64,000 bases of DNA from Saccharopolyspora elongata (GTDB lineage Bacteria > Actinomycetota > Actinomycetes > Mycobacteriales > Pseudonocardiaceae). The number at the start of each line of letters is the position of its first letter. Positions within the stretch are counted from its first letter, which is position 1. The position numbers and the translations under genes were made by a program. The notes beneath the pieces are model-generated. The model had not been told where the DNA came from. It saw only the letters and a list, made by a program, of their open reading frames with translations, and did no database searches. The stretch lies in the NCBI RefSeq assembly GCF_004348985.1, contig NZ_SMKW01000011.1, positions 62,001 to 126,000 of the forward strand. The letters are read 5' to 3'. Below, one piece after another: positions 10,001-18,843 of the stretch.

Positions 10001-10100
10001 CACCATCACCGCGTCCGGCCCGGGATTCGGCCCCGTCACGACGCAGTTCCTGGTGGTGGAGCCCACGATCGCGCCGCCGGGCCTGGTCGGGAGGAGGTGA
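7038..10100 (+). CDS. Exported TolB/WD40-like propeller protein with CARDB-type repeats
   Basis: About 1020 residues from GTG 7038, which has GGAGG ahead of it; an earlier in-frame ATG lacks support. An N-terminal hydrophobic segment (FGIALVGVVLLLDGLISV) is a signal peptide or anchor. Residues 50-690 carry many TolB/PD40 blades marked by SPDG motifs (for example HPTFSPDGSRIAYACD, AAWSPDGTKMAVA, PAFSPDGRSIVF). Residues 695-960 hold two CARDB/DUF11-type beta domains separated by a proline linker (VPVPPDPPPPPDANP). The end resembles an IPT-like fold. Such proteins bind partners rather than catalyse; here it is probably a surface or envelope component linked to the injection system. It ends four bases before the DUF4255 gene, suggesting one transcript. 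Confidence 0.8.
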   Translation: MIGNVPGFRRGSTRFGIALVGVVLLLDGLISVPTTAAQAPPRPAAEQPPARIAYSGTEHRSLGVTTTGLPGQTSTQPLLAESPQHFDRDVSSRDGLLVFTSLRDESKPQVYLRGADGEVRRLTRGRDAANPQLSPDLQWVAFDSAETSGQRTQRDIWLVRVDGTDAHRLAETADNDTHPTFSPDGSRIAYACDAGGRWQIFDQASGGGSLRRLTDEPSGSAFQPSWNPVDDDGHRDRIAYTFDRDGNLGDASDQSVRVLRGTGTGTPLLQDGWQSREPSWLPNGDGLLFVSPNLQQVGGGYATAADGIDRVYRADTTTLPAPAPRQMLEEDRLVDSPTWLSNGITGRLVVARTTAELRNTAMLQDIRQDGSDPRSLGVDVLTEDPKALVDSRKLFEPDPGFDPWTQRQSYSPDGSKIAVSRFETVGGQRVQRIWIVGSDGSDPRLLPIADRRSGDWETDAAWSPDGTKMAVARRSPGAMGEGRGRSRIVVVNVATGEVTGRLQGANAEEDDTQPAFSPDGKQFAFSRGRVADTDKRKNHIWIARAEGLDRQRDLSELVCLCDVVDDSPAFSPDGRSIVFNREPDGLYRMYLADDRCEVLLPKGLSSCADRPDGGDTGPFQPRDASLSPGGEQIVLSKRPVKDFNPPEHLAVLDTAKGQLDPITGRLPGRQKEPTWQATIDLALTAPPSSATVEVGSSVPVTATVRNNGPAAAPGTKVILDVPDGLRLQRLRAQAGSCDAEQARCDLDVVQPGKSIQVTAELVGVTAGNHRLRWTAGSSMQDARPDDNTATTVVPVVPVPPDPPPPPDANPAVAVGAQPNPSYVGGRTEVTYTVRNTADGTATGLTLDIVLPPGVPVISLPPDCSAVRCAVPDLPPGGVVTKQVVLAPNAALESVISATLRTTGTDANPADNAATAPYRVLQPRIVAVPNIGEPGFVTSVRGIDFPPGAPVQLLWTPGITAAAAPTLPGPDGRFAAQLLILPKDQTGPRTITASGPGFGPVTTQFLVVEPTIAPPGLVGRR

Positions 10101-10104
10101 TCGG

Positions 10105-10800
10105 GTGATCCACGAGGTGGACGAGGGCCTGCGCCTGCTGCTGGCCGATGGAGGCGTGCCGGGCTCGGGCGTGGAGCTCGCCTTCGACCCGCCCACGACG
10201 GACTGGGCGGCGAAGCGCAACTCGCCCACGGTCAGCGTCTTCCTCTACGACATCAGGGAGGAACCGGACCTCCGGCGCGCGGGCGCGTTCGAGCAGTACG
10301 ACGACGACGGGAAGACGATCGGCTGGCAGAGCCCGCCGCACTGGTTCCAGCTCTCCTACCTGGTGACGGCGTGGACGAACCGCCCGCAGGACGAGCACCG
10401 GCTGCTCTCCGACGTGCTGCGCTGCCTGGTGCGCCACGACGCGCTGGCGCCGCAGTGGCTGACCGGGACGCTGGCCGAGCTCGGGCTGACGGTGTCGTTC
10501 GAGGCCGGCGGGACGATGGCGGAGGGCCGGTCGGCCTCCGACGTGTGGTCGGCGCTCGGCGGGCAGCTCAAGCCGTCGATCAACCTGCGGGTGACGGCGC
10601 CGCTGGCCGGCGAGCGGATCCCGGCCGGGCCGCCGGTCACCGAAGGCGTTGTCCTGCACGCGGAAAGCTCGGGTGATCCGGTGAACGAGTCCGCCCGGCG
10701 GTTGCGCTACGAGGGACCGACCACGGCGGAAGGCGCCGGCTTCGCCCCGGCCCGGCCGCGCCCGGAGCCGAAGCGGCGGCGGCGGGGCACGATCTCGTGA
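10105..10800 (+). CDS. eCIS DUF4255 (Pvc16_N-like) tail terminator/cap protein
   Basis: 231 residues. The N-terminal 180 match the DUF4255 family (MIHEVDEGLRLLLADGGV; NSPTVSVFLYDIREEP; WFQLSYLVTAWTNRPQDEH). Family members cap or stabilise the sheath and tube of phage-like injection systems. The C-terminal 50 residues are a disordered basic tail. The start is GTG 10105 right after the propeller gene, and its stop overlaps the ATPase start by four bases (GTGA), so translational coupling is likely. Confidence 0.88.
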   Translation: MIHEVDEGLRLLLADGGVPGSGVELAFDPPTTDWAAKRNSPTVSVFLYDIREEPDLRRAGAFEQYDDDGKTIGWQSPPHWFQLSYLVTAWTNRPQDEHRLLSDVLRCLVRHDALAPQWLTGTLAELGLTVSFEAGGTMAEGRSASDVWSALGGQLKPSINLRVTAPLAGERIPAGPPVTEGVVLHAESSGDPVNESARRLRYEGPTTAEGAGFAPARPRPEPKRRRRGTIS

Positions 10801-12845
10801 CCGGGCCGGACCTGGACTACCTCTGGGCCCGCCTCGGCCTGATCGAGCGGCGCGTCCGCGAGGTCGTGGCGACGCGGCGGGCCGCCGACCCGCAACCGGA
10901 CGATCCCTACCGCGGGCTCTACGTCACCCCGGACGACGTCGACCGCATCCTCGCCTCCCCGGCGAAGTCCTGGGCCGCGACCCGCGACGACGATCCCGCG
11001 GCCGCCGAGCTCGACTCGCTCGCGGCGGCCGTGCCCGAACCCGGGCCGAGGTTGCTGCGCCTCGCCGAGGATTTCGGCCTCGCGACGCTGGATCTGGAGC
11101 TCCTGCTGGTGGCGATGGCGCCCGATGTCGACGTCCGCTTCGAACCGCTCTACGGCTACCTCAACGACGACGTGACCCGGCGGCGGCCGACCACCGGGCT
11201 GGCGCTGGAACTGTGCGGGGTGCCCGCGGCGGGCGACGGGCGGTTCCGGTTCGCCTCGGGCGCGCCGCTGGTCGTCGGTGGCCTGCTGGAGGTGCAGGAG
11301 CCGGAGCGGCCGGCGCTGTCGCGGACGCTGCGGGTTCCCGACCGCGTCGTGGCGCACCTGCTCGGCAACGACGACATCGACCCCCACATCGCGCGCCTTG
11401 CTCACTTCGCCCATGCCGATCCGCGCTCGCCCGACGTGCTGGCCAAGCGGATCGGCTCGGCGCTGGACAGCGGGATCCGGCTCGTCCACCTCACCGGGGC
11501 GGAGGGCGCGCTGCAGGTCGCGACGGACGCCCTGGCGGTCAGCGGTCGTCGCGCGCTCGTCCTGGACGCCGCGGAGCTGGCCGGTGAGCCGGAGCCGCTG
11601 CCCGTCCTGCCCGCGCTGGTGCGGGAAGCTCGGCTGCACCGCGCCGGGATCGTGTTCGGGCCGCTGGAGGCGTTGGAACGCGAGCAGGCCCGGTTGCTGC
11701 GGGCGATCGTCGCGTCGGCGGCGGGAGTTCCGCTGTTCCTGCACGGTTCCCGCAGCTGGGATCCGGCCTGGTCGCGGCAGGCTCCGGTGTCGATCCGCGT
11801 CGCGGCCCCGAAACCGGAGCAGCGGGCGCGGACCTGGCGGCAGGCCCTCGCGGCGGCCGGTGACGCCGCAGCGGTGCCCGAAAGCGCGCTCGTCGATGCC
11901 CTCACCGGCTACCGGTTGGACGCCGACCAGGCCGGCCGGGCGGCATCGGTGGCGGCTCAGCTCGCCGCGCTCGACGCCCGCCCAGTGGATCTTGAGGATC
12001 TGCGGGCGGGCGTGCGCGCCCAGAACGGCGCGGGCCTGGAACGCCTCGCCTGGCGCATCACGCCGGCGGTGCACTGGGAGGACCTGGTGCTGCCCGAGCC
12101 GACCCACCGCCACCTGGCAGAACTGGCGATGCGCGCCCGGCATCGGGACCTCGTCCTCGGCGACTGGCGGATGCGTCCCGGCGGCGGCCGCGGGCGCGGC
12201 GTGATCGCGTTGTTCGCGGGCGAATCCGGCACCGGCAAGACCATGTCGGCGGAAGTGGTCGCGGCCGATCTCGGGATGGACCTCTACGTGGTGGATCTGT
12301 CCACAGTGGTCGACAAGTACGTCGGCGAGACGGAGAAGAACCTGGAGCGGATCTTCACCGAGGCGGTCGGCGTGAACGGGGTGCTGCTGTTCGACGAGGC
12401 GGACGCCATCTTCGGCAAGCGCTCCCAGGTCAAGGACGCCCACGACCGCTACGCCAACGTCGAGTCGGCATTCCTGTTGCAGCGCATGGAAACCTTCGAC
12501 GGCATCGCGATCCTGACGACGAACCTGCGGGCGAACCTGGACGAAGCGTTCACCCGCCGCCTGGACGTGATCGCCGACTTCCCGATGCCGGGCCCGGAGC
12601 AGCGCCAAGCCCTCTGGGACCGCTGCCTCGGAGACGCGATCCCCAGGGCGGAAGACCTGGACCTGGCGTTCTGCGCGGAGCGCTTCGAGCTCGCGGGAGG
12701 CTCGATCCGCTCCTGCGCCATCACGGCGGCCTACTTGGCGGCGGAAGCCGACAGGCCGGTGGGCATGGACGAGCTGATCACGGCGGTGCGCCAGGAGTAT
12801 GGAAAGCTCGGGCGACTGGTGCTGGAATCGGAGTTCGGGCAGTAG
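10797..12845 (+). CDS. eCIS AAA+ ATPase (Pvc15-like)
   Basis: 682 residues. The N-terminal 400 form the winged/degenerate ATPase region typical of this family; the C-terminal AAA+ module has Walker A GESGTGKT near residue 475, Walker B LLFDEAD near 530 and an arginine-finger region FTRRLDVIADFPMP near 585. Family members are found in nearly all eCIS loci and are thought to help assembly or disassembly of the particle in the cytoplasm. It overlaps the DUF4255 gene by four bases. Confidence 0.92.
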   Translation: MTGPDLDYLWARLGLIERRVREVVATRRAADPQPDDPYRGLYVTPDDVDRILASPAKSWAATRDDDPAAAELDSLAAAVPEPGPRLLRLAEDFGLATLDLELLLVAMAPDVDVRFEPLYGYLNDDVTRRRPTTGLALELCGVPAAGDGRFRFASGAPLVVGGLLEVQEPERPALSRTLRVPDRVVAHLLGNDDIDPHIARLAHFAHADPRSPDVLAKRIGSALDSGIRLVHLTGAEGALQVATDALAVSGRRALVLDAAELAGEPEPLPVLPALVREARLHRAGIVFGPLEALEREQARLLRAIVASAAGVPLFLHGSRSWDPAWSRQAPVSIRVAAPKPEQRARTWRQALAAAGDAAAVPESALVDALTGYRLDADQAGRAASVAAQLAALDARPVDLEDLRAGVRAQNGAGLERLAWRITPAVHWEDLVLPEPTHRHLAELAMRARHRDLVLGDWRMRPGGGRGRGVIALFAGESGTGKTMSAEVVAADLGMDLYVVDLSTVVDKYVGETEKNLERIFTEAVGVNGVLLFDEADAIFGKRSQVKDAHDRYANVESAFLLQRMETFDGIAILTTNLRANLDEAFTRRLDVIADFPMPGPEQRQALWDRCLGDAIPRAEDLDLAFCAERFELAGGSIRSCAITAAYLAAEADRPVGMDELITAVRQEYGKLGRLVLESEFGQ

Positions 12846-12855
12846 GCGCTGAGGC

Positions 12856-12990
12856 TCACGGTGTGTGGTCGTTGACGTCGGTGTTGTACTCCCCCTGCAA
12901 ATTTATGCCGAGCACCTTGCTCAGCTTCGCCACTTCTGCCGAGATCACTCGGTTCTTTCCCCGACCGAGCCTGCTGTGCTGCCAGTCGCA
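12856..12990 (-). pseudogene. Remnant of an XRE helix-turn-helix gene
   Basis: In the 383-base gap between the ATPase and sheath genes, the reverse strand reads SRLGRGKNRVISAEVAKLSK followed by VLGINLQGEYNTD and a stop. This is the recognition-helix and following segment of an XRE/Cro-type domain (compare the usual SRxExGKxR...VAxLAxVLG). Upstream residues in the frame are unrelated Pro/Arg-rich sequence, so only a piece remains. It is probably a decayed regulator or a transfer scar. The rest of the gap shows no gene. Confidence 0.4.
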
Positions 12991-13228
12991 GTCGTTCGAG
13001 CCCCCGAGTCGGCTCCGGAGGACCGAATTGGCCCCACCGGGAAATGCCCGGAAGGGCACATCTCGGGGCAGAACCCCGCGCACGCCGACCGGCATGTCCC
13101 GGGAAGGCAGGGCCTGGTTGCCCGGGAAGGCAGTCGTGTTGCCCTCGGTGGGGGTCGGGCGGACCTGTTCGCGCGCGTCGCCGGGCGCGAGGCTCTGGGC
13201 ACGCCACACCTCAGACGAAGGAGCGAAC

Positions 13229-14743
<1,515 letters not shown>

Positions 14744-14773
14744 CCCAACAGCACGGAAGGCGGCGGATAAGCC

Positions 14774-15214
14774 ATGGCACAGGGCGACAGTCTCGCCACG
14801 CACCGGTTCGGTGTGCAACTCGGTGGCATCACGGTGGAATCGGTCAAGGAGATCAGCGGCCTGACCGTCGAGCAGGACGTGATCGAGACCCAGCAGGTCA
14901 CGCCGACCGGCGAGCGGATCAACAAGAAGCAGCCCGGCGGTCAGAAGGGCGGCGAGGTGACGATCACCCGCGGCATGGACCAGAGCGCCGAGTTCACCGA
15001 CTGGATCAAGAAGACGCTGCTGGACGGAAACGTCGAGGTCGCGCGGGAGAACCTGACGATCGAGATCCAGGACTCCAAGGGCGAGACGGTGCGGCGGATG
15101 CAGCTCTTCGACGCCTGGGTCAGCAAGTGGGAGGGCCCGTCGCTCACCGCGGGCGAGTCCCAGGCGGCGACGGAGAAGGCCACCATCACGTTCGAGCGGA
15201 TCGAGGTCGAATGA
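14774..15214 (+). CDS. eCIS inner tube protein 1
   Basis: 146 residues (MAQGDSLATHRFGVQLGGIT ... ITRGMDQSAEFTDWIKKTLL). It matches the gp19/Hcp-like tail-tube family: an SATxRFxVxLGG start, an ISGLTVEQDV strand and the R-M-x-F-DAWVSKW segment. It stacks as hexamers inside the sheath. It follows the sheath by 30 bases with AAGGCGG before the ATG, and its stop overlaps the next start. Confidence 0.94.
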   Translation: MAQGDSLATHRFGVQLGGITVESVKEISGLTVEQDVIETQQVTPTGERINKKQPGGQKGGEVTITRGMDQSAEFTDWIKKTLLDGNVEVARENLTIEIQDSKGETVRRMQLFDAWVSKWEGPSLTAGESQAATEKATITFERIEVE

Positions 15215-15675
15215 GGCGACGCATCGCGTCGCTCGGCGAGCTCGACGAGGTCGCGGGCAAGGGACAGGCGGCGGACACCCGCCCGGCCCCGGCCGAGCAG
15301 GCGACACAGCACGACGAGTTCGAGTTCGAACTCCCCCGCGGCTACGTGCACTCCGACGGCACCGTGCACAAGCACGGCCGGATGCGGCTGGCCACCGCGA
15401 AGGACGAGCTCCGGCCGCTGATCGACGTGCGGGTCAAGGAGAACCCGGCCTACCTCAGCGTGGTGCTGCTCAGCCAGGTGATCACCCGGCTCGGCGGCCT
15501 CACCGAGGTGCACACGAGCCTGGTGGAGAACATGTACGCCACCGACATCGCGTTCCTGCAGGACTTCTACCGGCGGATCAACAGCGAGGGGCACACCAGG
15601 GCGGGGGTCACCTGCCCGTCCTGCGGCACGGCGTTCGAGGTCGACCTCGCCGGTGGGCGCCTGGGGGAATCGTGA
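15211..15675 (+). CDS. eCIS tail-assembly protein with a CPxCG motif
   Basis: 154 residues from ATG 15211 in a four-base ATGA overlap with the tube gene. Residues 45-140 contain the conserved stretch FELPRGYVHSDGTVHKHGRM and the helical SLVENMYATDIAFLQDFYRR; the C-terminus has one CPSCG knuckle (residues 136-140), half of a usual zinc site. In phage-like loci the gene after the tube is usually a tail chaperone or assembly protein, and position supports that here; the exact job is inferred. Confidence 0.8.
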   Translation: MRRRIASLGELDEVAGKGQAADTRPAPAEQATQHDEFEFELPRGYVHSDGTVHKHGRMRLATAKDELRPLIDVRVKENPAYLSVVLLSQVITRLGGLTEVHTSLVENMYATDIAFLQDFYRRINSEGHTRAGVTCPSCGTAFEVDLAGGRLGES

Positions 15676-15830
15676 CGTACGCGGTCGACCGGCTGCACGA
15701 GGAGGTCGCGTACGTCGCCTACCACTTCCACTGGCCGCGCGAGGAGATCCTCGAACTCGACCACCACGAACGACGGCGTTGGGTCCGCGAGATCGCGCGC
15801 ATCAACACCAGGGTGAACGAAGGCGGGTGA
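15672..15830 (+). CDS. 52-residue DUF6760-like eCIS protein
   Basis: A very small gene from GTG 15672 (four-base GTGA overlap with the previous stop) to TGA 15828-15830. It encodes MTYAVDRLHEEVAYVAYHFH, then WPREEILELDHHERRRWVRE and a short tail. The pattern of aromatic residues plus an acidic-basic helix fits the DUF6760 family as I remember it, a small protein always lodged between tube and baseplate genes of actinobacterial eCIS loci. The overlaps at both ends show coupled translation and argue it is a real component. Confidence 0.8.
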   Translation: MTYAVDRLHEEVAYVAYHFHWPREEILELDHHERRRWVREIARINTRVNEGG

Positions 15831-15834
15831 CCGG

Positions 15835-18381
15835 GTGAGCCTGTGGGACCTCTTCCGCCGTCGTCGCGGCGGCGCGCGGCGCGAGGACGGCTCGACGCGA
15901 CCTGCCACCACAGCGCCCGGCTGGGACGGCGGGTGGCGGCGGACCGCCGCCAATCCCGGCGTGATCCAGCGTGCCGGGATCGGCGTGACCGCGGCCATGC
16001 GGTTCCGGGAATCCGTGACCTCGTTCCAGGCCCACGGCGTGATGACCGGGCTCGGGCACAGCCTCCGGGCAGGCGCGCCGTCCGGTCTCGTGCACGGCCT
16101 GCTCCGCCCGGCTGCCGGCGTTCCCGTGCAGCGCTCGGCGGCCGAGGCGCCGCTGGACCACTCCCCGGCATCCGTTGCCCCGGCGGAATCCCCTGTCGCG
16201 GGAGGGACTGCTGCTTCGGTGCGGGCACGGCGGCTCTCTCCGCCGCTGACCGTGGCCCGGCTGGCGACGCCGCTCGCGCCGCGGCCCTTGCGCGCGGTGG
16301 GGCCGCGCCCGAGTACCACGCCCGACCAATCATCCATAGTGGATGGTTTACATCCAGGCGACAGGACGGCTGTTGCGCCGGAACCGGTCGTGCAGCGCCA
16401 GGTTTCACCGGCCAAGCCCGACGCCGCGGCGCGATCAGGTCCTGGCGAACCGTTGCGCGCCCTTCCGCCCAGCGCTGTGGTCTTCCCCGACGCGGACCGC
16501 GCGCAGGACCAGCCCCCGGAGGCCGCCGAGTCGGCATTGCCGCTGGCGAGCACCGACCCGGCGCCATCCCGCACCGGCGAGCATCGTGCGGTCCAGCGGG
16601 TCACGAAGACCTCCGCGCGTGATGCTCGGGGAAGCCAGTCCCCGCCCCGGGTTCGCCCCCGGTTGGGCATCGGAGCGCCGATCGCCCAGATCCCGCCCTC
16701 CGCGACACCTGCCGGAACGACCAGCGCCGAAAACCGCCCGACGCCCGCCGAGTCGGCGGCACCGCCCGTTGACTCTCCTGTTGTGCAACGGAAACCGGCC
16801 AGCGCGGCGACCGGAGCTGAGGCTTCCGCAAGCCCGGAGAGCGGCTCTCCAGCGACGGTTCGCCCCGACTCCTCGGACCCGGTTGAGCCGCAGCGAATCA
16901 CGCCTACATCGCAGCCGCGCAATGCGCCAGGGGAAGCGGGTCCCATGGTTCAGCGGCTCGCCGTGACGCCGACATCGCCGCCAGAGCCCGAAGCCCGCAA
17001 CGCGCAACCGCCGACGAGCGGCTCCGAAGCCCCGCCGCAACCAGCCCTTGCCGAGCCGGACAACGCGGCCGAGAGCTCGCACGAACGAGCCGGAACCCCA
17101 CCGCGAACTGCATCGGCAGACGCTCGGGTCGCGCCGCTGATCCACGAGTCCGCGGAATCCGCGGTGGTGCAGCGGCTTGCGCACGCTGTTTCCCCCGGCG
17201 AAGCGTCAGAACGGCCCGAACCCGTCGACGCGCACTCGCCCGAACTCGTCGTCCCGCGCTCAGCCCGAGACGCGACCCCGGCCAACCTCACCCAAGCGGT
17301 GGCCCGGAACCAGGAGGCCCCCAATTTTAGGCAAAATCAGGACGCTCCCAATTTTAGGCAAAATCGGGAGGTTTCCAATTTTAGGCAAAATCGGACGGCT
17401 CCGAACCCTGGCCTTCCGGTCGGGGATGCCGAGGCAGAACCCGGGCCAGGTCCAGTGGTCCAGCGCTCCGTCCGGGGTCAGCGCCAGGGGCCTGCCACGG
17501 TCACGCCTGGAGCCGGGGATCTGACGGCACGGCTTCACTCACCGGAAGGCGATGCGCCGACCGCACTCCCCCTGACCGGGGTTTCCCCCGCTCCGGGCTC
17601 CGATGCAGCCGCCGCTGTCGTCCAACGCCAGGTTGGGGCATCCGAATCCTCGCCCCCGAACAGCCCGACGACGCAGGCCGGGACCCACGAATCCGTCCAG
17701 CGCATCCTGCCGCTGCTGTCGGCGCGGCCGCTGACCGCGCGAATCGGGCAGGACCCGGGCGTCGGCGCGGCGCGGAGCCCTCAGCAACCCGCCGCACGAC
17801 CGGTGGCACCGGTGCGCTGGAACCACGCCGACCCGGCAACGCCGTCCGGGATCACTCCGCCGCGGCCCGTGCCGAGCACGCCGGTGCAGCGAGCCCGGAT
17901 CTCGGCCGCTCCCCCGGCATCCAGCACTCCGGTACAGCTCGCCCCGCTCCCGCCACCACCCGGCGGTGAAGCCCTGCCGCGCGCTGCGGTGACACACCAG
18001 GCCGCTGAAACTCCGCACGACATCGGCCCGGGCGCACACGAAGTCCTGCCGGTGTCCCGATCGGCGGCTCCAACCGTGCAGCGCACAGCCCCGGTCGATC
18101 AGCCCGCGGAGCGGCAGAAGACCGTTGCGCCGAAACCGGTCGCCGCGTCGAGCCCGATTCCCGGTGTCCCGGCGGGAGTTCCGGTCACGGTGGTCCAGCG
18201 CAAACCCGAGCCGGCCGCCACCGGCGAGCAGGACGCCGCCCCGGCCGGGGTGGGCGGCTCCGGCGGGCAGGACATCGACGAGCTCGCTCGTCGCCTGATC
18301 GAGCCGGTGGGACGGCTGCTGCGCGCCGAGTTCCGCCACGGCAGGGAACGAATCGGGCGGCTGCACGACCGCCGCCGCTAG
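15835..18381 (+). CDS. Giant disordered VQR-repeat protein of the eCIS locus
   Basis: 848 residues from GTG 15835. The basic start (MSLWDLFRRRRGGARRED) and residues 40-85 (PGVIQRAGIGVTAAMRF; SFQAHGVMTGLGHSL) look ordered, as does the C-terminal 35 (DELARRLIEPVGRLLRAEFR). Everything between is Pro/Ala/Ser-rich and disordered, with 13 copies of a V/I-Q-R motif, mostly (P/A)VVQR, spaced roughly 30-90 residues. Residues 496-523 carry three 9-residue repeats containing NFRQN. The gene occupies the place where a tape-measure or spike-loading protein would be expected, and no other tape-measure candidate is present. That role is inference from position and length only. Confidence 0.75.
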   Translation: MSLWDLFRRRRGGARREDGSTRPATTAPGWDGGWRRTAANPGVIQRAGIGVTAAMRFRESVTSFQAHGVMTGLGHSLRAGAPSGLVHGLLRPAAGVPVQRSAAEAPLDHSPASVAPAESPVAGGTAASVRARRLSPPLTVARLATPLAPRPLRAVGPRPSTTPDQSSIVDGLHPGDRTAVAPEPVVQRQVSPAKPDAAARSGPGEPLRALPPSAVVFPDADRAQDQPPEAAESALPLASTDPAPSRTGEHRAVQRVTKTSARDARGSQSPPRVRPRLGIGAPIAQIPPSATPAGTTSAENRPTPAESAAPPVDSPVVQRKPASAATGAEASASPESGSPATVRPDSSDPVEPQRITPTSQPRNAPGEAGPMVQRLAVTPTSPPEPEARNAQPPTSGSEAPPQPALAEPDNAAESSHERAGTPPRTASADARVAPLIHESAESAVVQRLAHAVSPGEASERPEPVDAHSPELVVPRSARDATPANLTQAVARNQEAPNFRQNQDAPNFRQNREVSNFRQNRTAPNPGLPVGDAEAEPGPGPVVQRSVRGQRQGPATVTPGAGDLTARLHSPEGDAPTALPLTGVSPAPGSDAAAAVVQRQVGASESSPPNSPTTQAGTHESVQRILPLLSARPLTARIGQDPGVGAARSPQQPAARPVAPVRWNHADPATPSGITPPRPVPSTPVQRARISAAPPASSTPVQLAPLPPPPGGEALPRAAVTHQAAETPHDIGPGAHEVLPVSRSAAPTVQRTAPVDQPAERQKTVAPKPVAASSPIPGVPAGVPVTVVQRKPEPAATGEQDAAPAGVGGSGGQDIDELARRLIEPVGRLLRAEFRHGRERIGRLHDRRR
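17321..17392 (+). repeat. Three in-frame 27-base repeats with an AT-rich palindromic core
   Basis: The 18-mer CCAATTTTAGGCAAAATC occurs exactly at 17321-17338, 17348-17365 and 17375-17392, a fixed 27-base period that preserves the reading frame. Each copy holds an ATTTT-N4-AAAAT inverted repeat, strikingly AT-rich inside a gene of about 70% GC. Confidence 0.95.
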
Positions 18382-18404
18382 CACGTTCGGAAGGAGTGTT
18401 GCCG

Positions 18405-18830
18405 GTGCCTCAGGAGATCTTCGCGTCCAGCGTGTTCTTCCGGCTGGTCATCGGGGGCAACGACCTGGGCAGGTTCAACACCTGCTCCGGGCTCGGCGCC
18501 CAGGTCGAGGTGGAGCAGTTCGCCGAGGGCGGCAACAACGGCTTCACCTGGCAGCTGCCCACCCGGATCACCTGGACCAACATCACGCTGACCCGCCCGG
18601 TCACCAGCGACACCACCAAGATCTCGCGGTGGCTCGGGCAGATCATCCAGCGCGCCGAGCGCAAGAACGGCGAGATCGTCGCGCTGAAGCCGGATCTCAC
18701 GCCCATCGCCCGGTGGCAGGTGGTCGGCATCATCCCGGTCAGCTGGCAGGGCCCGTCCTTCGACCCGTCCAACGCGCAGGCCGCGGTGGAGACGCTGGAA
18801 ATCGCCCACCTGGGCCTGCAACCGTCGTGA
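18405..18830 (+). CDS. eCIS inner tube protein 2 (baseplate-proximal tube)
   Basis: 141 residues. GGAAGGAG at 18389-18396 sits eight bases before GTG 18405; GTG 18396 and TTG 18399 are also in frame but overlap the binding site. Sequence PQEIFASSVFFRLVIGGNDL, CSGLGAQVEVEQFAEGG and TRITWTNITLTRPVT place it in the same gp19 tube family as the earlier gene. eCIS loci usually have a main tube protein and a variant that starts the tube on the hub; being next to the LysM and spike genes, this one is probably the variant. Confidence 0.92.
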   Translation: MPQEIFASSVFFRLVIGGNDLGRFNTCSGLGAQVEVEQFAEGGNNGFTWQLPTRITWTNITLTRPVTSDTTKISRWLGQIIQRAERKNGEIVALKPDLTPIARWQVVGIIPVSWQGPSFDPSNAQAAVETLEIAHLGLQPS

Positions 18831-18843
18831 GAGGAGGGGCCGG

